From: Paramacrobiotus richtersi
Taxonomy: Eukaryota; Tardigrada; Eutardigrada; Parachela; Macrobiotidae
Assembly: GCA_034698045.1 (NCBI GenBank)
Contig: JAQGAU010000857.1
Coordinates: 1 to 23,145, forward strand
Reading direction: 5' to 3'
Length of the DNA: 23,145 bases
This document shows, in pieces, positions 19,701 to 23,145 of the stretch. A program made the position numbers and the translations under genes. Under the pieces are notes generated by a model, which was given only the letters and a program-made list of their open reading frames with translations, was not told the origin of the DNA and did no database searches. Numbering within the stretch: the stretch's first letter is position 1; each line of letters begins with the position of its first letter.

Positions 19701-22700
19701 GGCGGTCGAGGTGGCTGTACAGGATCAGCAGGCCCGTGTTCTCAAACACCAACCTACACAAGACGCTGGACGTTAATCAACGGGCGGATCATCACGAAAG
19801 TCAAATCAGGATGCTTTCCTGCAGCAATGGGCAAATCATTTCCTTTTATTTTTATCCATTTTATTTTTGTTGTATTTTTTATTTTCCTTCTTATTTGTTT
19901 TTCCTTTGTTTTTCATGCAGAAATGGACACATCAATTCCTTTATTTTTTTATGTGTTATTATTCGTTTCTGTTTTTATTTTATGTTGTATTATATTTGTA
20001 TCATCTGCTACTTCTGCTTTCTTTCTATTTAATTAATTTCCTTTTTTATTGAGACAATTCCTGTACGGTAGTATGCCACAACTGCTCGAAGCACAACTGA
20101 AGTACTAGTATTGCATAAATTATTATACAATTACCATAAAATTAATATAAGAAGAGCATCGCAACGATTATTACACAAAAATTACCGCAAAGGTTCCGAA
20201 AAATAACCTAACAAGTTGGCTGTTTTCATAACAAACAATCACCGAACAAAATTATTCAAAATATTCTTAACACTTTGGCTAAAATAACAAATGAAAACAA
20301 ACAAACCAGATTTCCTACAATCAAAACTATTCATTACTAATCAAAACTATGCAGATGGTCCAAATGAATAATCAAGAAATGTCCTAAATGAAAAATTAAT
20401 ATTCATTGTACAAGGTGAACATGCCCCGGCAGCAGCGGATTGCTTACTTGCTGGAGAAGGAAACGTCGACGCTGAGATTCGTCGGGCCGTGGTGCAGCTT
20501 GAGAATGGGGGTGCGCGCGAAGGGGATGGAGAGGATTTCCGTCCAGTTGTGGCTCTTGGCCATGTAGCGCAGCAGCTTCTCCATCAGCCGCAGCACCTCC
20601 TGCGGCTGCAGGCGGGCCAGCTCCTCCGGGCGGTAGGGGCAGGGGAAGAGGTGGGTCATGTTGTTGAAGTAGTATTCCACGGGTTTGTCACGCACCTGTT
20701 CACGTCACAAATAAATTTAACCATCAACATATTTTTCTAAAATGCCACTATATTTATCAGCAGATTTTACTTGTCATATTTCACACAAGAAACTTATTCA
20801 CCTATTCAACTGTATTTTTTAAATTTATTCCTGTTTATCAAATTATTTGTTAAATTTCTAGTTATATTTAATAAATAAATTTGTTAATTTATTTATTCAA
20901 TTTTCAGCTATATTTATTGAATAAACAATATTTACGACGAATTTCATATCCAGTATGACACAGTTAGGCACGCATTTAACTCATTTGAACTGGAAAATTT
21001 CTTAAAACTAATGCAAGCAATTTTTGTTAAAATTCCTCGAAAAAATTGCCAATAAGTATCCCTTCATCAGTGTGAAAAATTGAATATTTTTTTCATTTTT
21101 TCCAGATATTTATCGACAAGAGGACGATTTAGTCGAATATGTCACTGGTTTTATAACTGAAGAAAAAGAAAGAGTACCAAGAATACGAAAGAAATACTGA
21201 AAATCTAAAGCGGAAAAAAATACAAAAAAATTCACTAATCGTTTTAAAAGGGACGTTTCAAGCGCTGATTACGAACAAGTACCGTTTTTTCGTCGGTTTC
21301 CGATGGCACCGTCTTCTCATCAAGATACAGTTCGAGGAAGCTGTCAATATCCGATCCCCGCACCCCGAAAGTGTTGACCGAGGAGCCGTACAATCGCAAT
21401 GAGCATCTGTAGAAGATACGCCGGAAGACGGTCTCCAACTGCCGGCGCAGCTGCTCCCGGCAATCTCGCTCCTCCAAGCTGAGCTGCGAGTACTCCATCA
21501 GCAGGCGCATCTGCTGGCACGGCTACAATCATAAAATGCACGTTGAAAATGACGACCACAACATCAACACCTCCACTGTACAGCTGCTATCAATAGAAGA
21601 CTGTCACAACTGAGAGGTACTACGACAAGTAACCGAGAATAACATGTGCCATTGAGTAATAAATCAAAAATTTCCAAAAATTCATAACTTGACAGTAAAA
21701 ATAAACAATTAAATCTATTTTGATGGCAAAAAAAGTCCGATAATATTCTTTCGCAATACCGTTTTACCGAATAATCCGTCTAGTTATTCACAAAATAAAA
21801 AGAGATAAATCAGAAGAAACAGAGGAATCATTAAAAAAACTCCCAGAATTCGAAACAAGCACAGAAGAAATATTAATAAAAATTGGGAAAAATGATCACT
21901 TAAACTACCTGGAAAATTAATATGACCAACAAATCAATACAAATTCATATAAACTAACGAAGAAGCAGCAAATTCAATGACTAAAATAAATATCGATAAA
22001 TGCAAAAAAATAAACCAATAAAATAAACAAGTACACAATAGCGCCTACGTCAACGTACACATGTTGGGGAACCGTTACCTACATCATCACTGGTCCCCAG
22101 AAACCCCATCCTCTCCCGTACCGTTCCCTTTTTCCTCGCCCCACATCCATTCCCCTCAATCAGCGGCACCGCCACCTTCTTCCTCTCCTCCTCCTCCCTC
22201 TTCTTTTTCTCCACCAACTCCGTCCAGCTCTTCAGCAACGGCGCCCGCGACGCCACCGGTCCCTTGGGCAGTCCCGTACAGTGATGCCGGTACGACTCCT
22301 CCTCGGTCAAGATGGGGATGCCGGCCGGGAGGACCGAGTAGGGGATGCCGCGACCCCCCGGGGCGAACTGCATGATCAGGGGCGTGGGGGTGTCCAGGGG
22401 GACGCGCGGGGGGTAGGACACGTCGGCCACCTTGCGGGGCTCCATGGGCAGGGGGCGGGCGTGCAGACGGAGGCCGGCGTGCAGGGCGTCGAACGCCGAG
22501 GCCTCTTCGACGAAGATGATGATGCTGAAACGCTGGCCCGACTGCAATCACCAATCACCGCTGTATCAAACGTGCGGAGGGAAAGCACAACTATTTGACT
22601 GTACAAATTTACGGGGTTTCCTTCGAAAACGTAAACATCGAACAACAGCAAGATTTTATCGATTAAACTGGTGAATTAATTCAAAACAACAGAAAATAAA

Positions 22701-23145
22701 CAGTAAACGGTAACCGCGGAGAAAATCACTGAAAAATAATAACAAATTATCAGAAAGCAAATTATTACAACAAAAATTATAACAAATTTCAATAATTAGC
22801 TGAAATAAATAAAAATACATTTACCATCCATTCTGCAGGATTTCTGCTGAAAACGCAACCAGAGTCTTACGATGGATTTTTTTCAGAAAAGCCGCGTAAA
22901 TTCCGATAATTATTTCGCACTAAAAAAGGAACGGTAAGTCAGGCAGCACGAAAATAAGTCGAAAAGAACCAAAAATAAGCTCATATTAAATTATTAATTT
23001 TACGAATATATTGGTGTTTATTTAAATTAATTTTTACATTTTTAATTATATTAGAATTAAAATCCATCAATTACCGAGCAGCTGCGTTTGACAAAGATAT
23101 CCTGCACGTTGCCAATATTCCGGAAATAATCCCCGAGATCCTCAC
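16715..23145 (-). CDS. TUT1: Speckle-type terminal nucleotidyltransferase (TUT1/Star-PAP), partial at 5' end
   Basis: Exons 23145-23075, 22541-22083, 21522-21283, 20695-20448, 19753-19413, 18544-18058, 17510-17163 and 16856-16715 join in frame through all phases to give at least 777 residues. Order: an RRM (EDLGDYFRNIGNVQDIFVKR, then SIIIFVEEASAFDAL); a charged EEEERKK linker; a nucleotidyltransferase with YGSSVNTF and the catalytic pair in SDIDSFLEL; the third catalytic Asp in RTPILKLHHGPTNLSVDVSF; a central domain ([40 protein letters not shown]); a PAP-associated domain (INLQDPFDRAHNITKNITLP); and a C-terminal region resembling KA-1, ending DFFELLVRFVPEHVRRFLRL and a short tail. The family uridylates U6 snRNA and polyadenylates selected mRNAs in nuclear speckles. 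The loop between the second and third catalytic Asp is short compared with vertebrate TUT1, which has a long proline-rich insert. The first exon and zinc finger would lie upstream of the window. The 22083 donor (GTAGGT) and 21283 donor (GTACTT) are the least certain. Confidence 0.85.
17511..18057 (-). other. Intron of TUT1
   Basis: A 547-bp AT-rich intron between donor GTACGT and acceptor GATGCAG; phase 2. No element is recognised. Confidence 0.6.
18545..19412 (-). other. Repeat-bearing intron of TUT1
   Basis: An 868-bp intron between donor GTGGGT and acceptor AAAACAG; phase 1. Its 18555-18890 part consists of a degenerate tandem repeat listed separately, and related blocks continue to about 19080. 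Confidence 0.6.
18555..18890. repeat. AT-rich tandem repeat, period about 140 bp
   Basis: Blocks such as AATACCAC...TTTTGGTAATT and GGGTTAATTTTATCGATTTT recur about 140-142 bp apart (for example GGTAATT near 18610 and 18752; GGGTTAATT near 18695 and 18835). Each unit itself contains two related half-units around ATTTTAT.CATTTTTAT.AT. A weaker relative appears near 18985-19080. There are about two and a half copies. Confidence 0.7.
19754..20447 (-). other. Intron of TUT1
   Basis: A 694-bp intron (donor GTAAGC, acceptor CTTGTGTAG; phase 2) with a T-rich portion at 19830-20050 whose plus-strand translations are low-complexity artefacts. Confidence 0.6.
20696..21282 (-). other. Intron of TUT1
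   Basis: A 587-bp AT-rich intron (probable donor GTACTT, acceptor CGTGAACAG; phase 0). A donor at GTGCCA 24 bases earlier in the coding direction would also keep the frame, shortening the protein by a few residues. Confidence 0.5.
21523..22082 (-). other. Intron of TUT1
   Basis: A 560-bp AT-rich intron between donor GTAGGT and acceptor TGATTGTAG; phase 0. Nothing recognised inside. Confidence 0.55.
22542..23074 (-). other. Intron of TUT1 inside the RRM
   Basis: A 533-bp AT-rich intron (GTAATT to TGATTGCAG, phase 0) splitting the RRM between its first helix/strand half and the RNP1-like strand. No other feature is visible. Confidence 0.65.

Noticed and set aside
19827-20052. Overlapping hydrophobic plus-strand ORFs resembling membrane helices
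   Set aside because: T-rich intron of TUT1, low complexity in two frames at once, no splice logic.
22061-22375. Pro/Ser-rich plus-strand ORF
   Set aside because: Shadow of the charged linker of the TUT1 exon on the minus strand, which fits the RRM and splice phases.
1-23145. CRISPR array, tRNA/rRNA genes or bacterial operon structure
   Set aside because: No regularly spaced repeats, no tRNA-like cloverleaf noticed, and spliced genes throughout.

Overview
The window is eukaryotic and almost certainly from a small invertebrate. Genes are split by short GT-AG introns, exons are GC-rich at third codon positions, and introns are extremely AT-rich with A/T runs. A lineage-flavoured F-box protein, a double kinase-domain protein and a gustatory-receptor-like gene make a tardigrade (Hypsibius/Ramazzottius group) my best guess. 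This rests on remembered family style, not on a search.

Left part (1-7700). A minus-strand gene running off the left edge encodes a protein with two tandem protein-kinase domains of MAPKKK-like flavour; the first has lost key catalytic motifs. It is followed by a ~705-bp fold-back (inverted-repeat) element and a poorly resolved stretch. That stretch holds at least one convincing plus-strand kelch-repeat exon.

Middle and right part (7689-23145). A complete six-exon plus-strand gene for a multi-pass gustatory-receptor-like chemoreceptor (455 aa, all introns phase 0) lies at 7689-10683. A minus-strand gene for a TUT1/Star-PAP-type terminal nucleotidyltransferase (RRM, split nucleotidyltransferase, central domain, PAP-associated and C-terminal domain; at least 777 aa over eight exons) fills 16715-23145. 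Its 5' end lies beyond the window.

Between them is the main structural story. A segment holding the 3' end of the receptor gene and the 3' half of TUT1 is present twice: copy A about 9726-12875 and copy B about 15299-19715. Copy A therefore carries the intact receptor plus a broken TUT1 remnant (exon loss and a frameshifting deletion). Copy B carries the intact TUT1 plus an orphan set of receptor 3' exons. The two copies are separated by 2.4 kb containing a two-exon minus-strand F-box protein gene (13282-14790). The orphan receptor exons differ from the functional ones almost only at synonymous sites, which is odd for dead sequence.

No operons, CRISPR arrays, tRNA or rRNA genes were seen. 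Exon boundaries were placed by hand from reading-frame continuity and splice consensus, so start and end positions carry some uncertainty.
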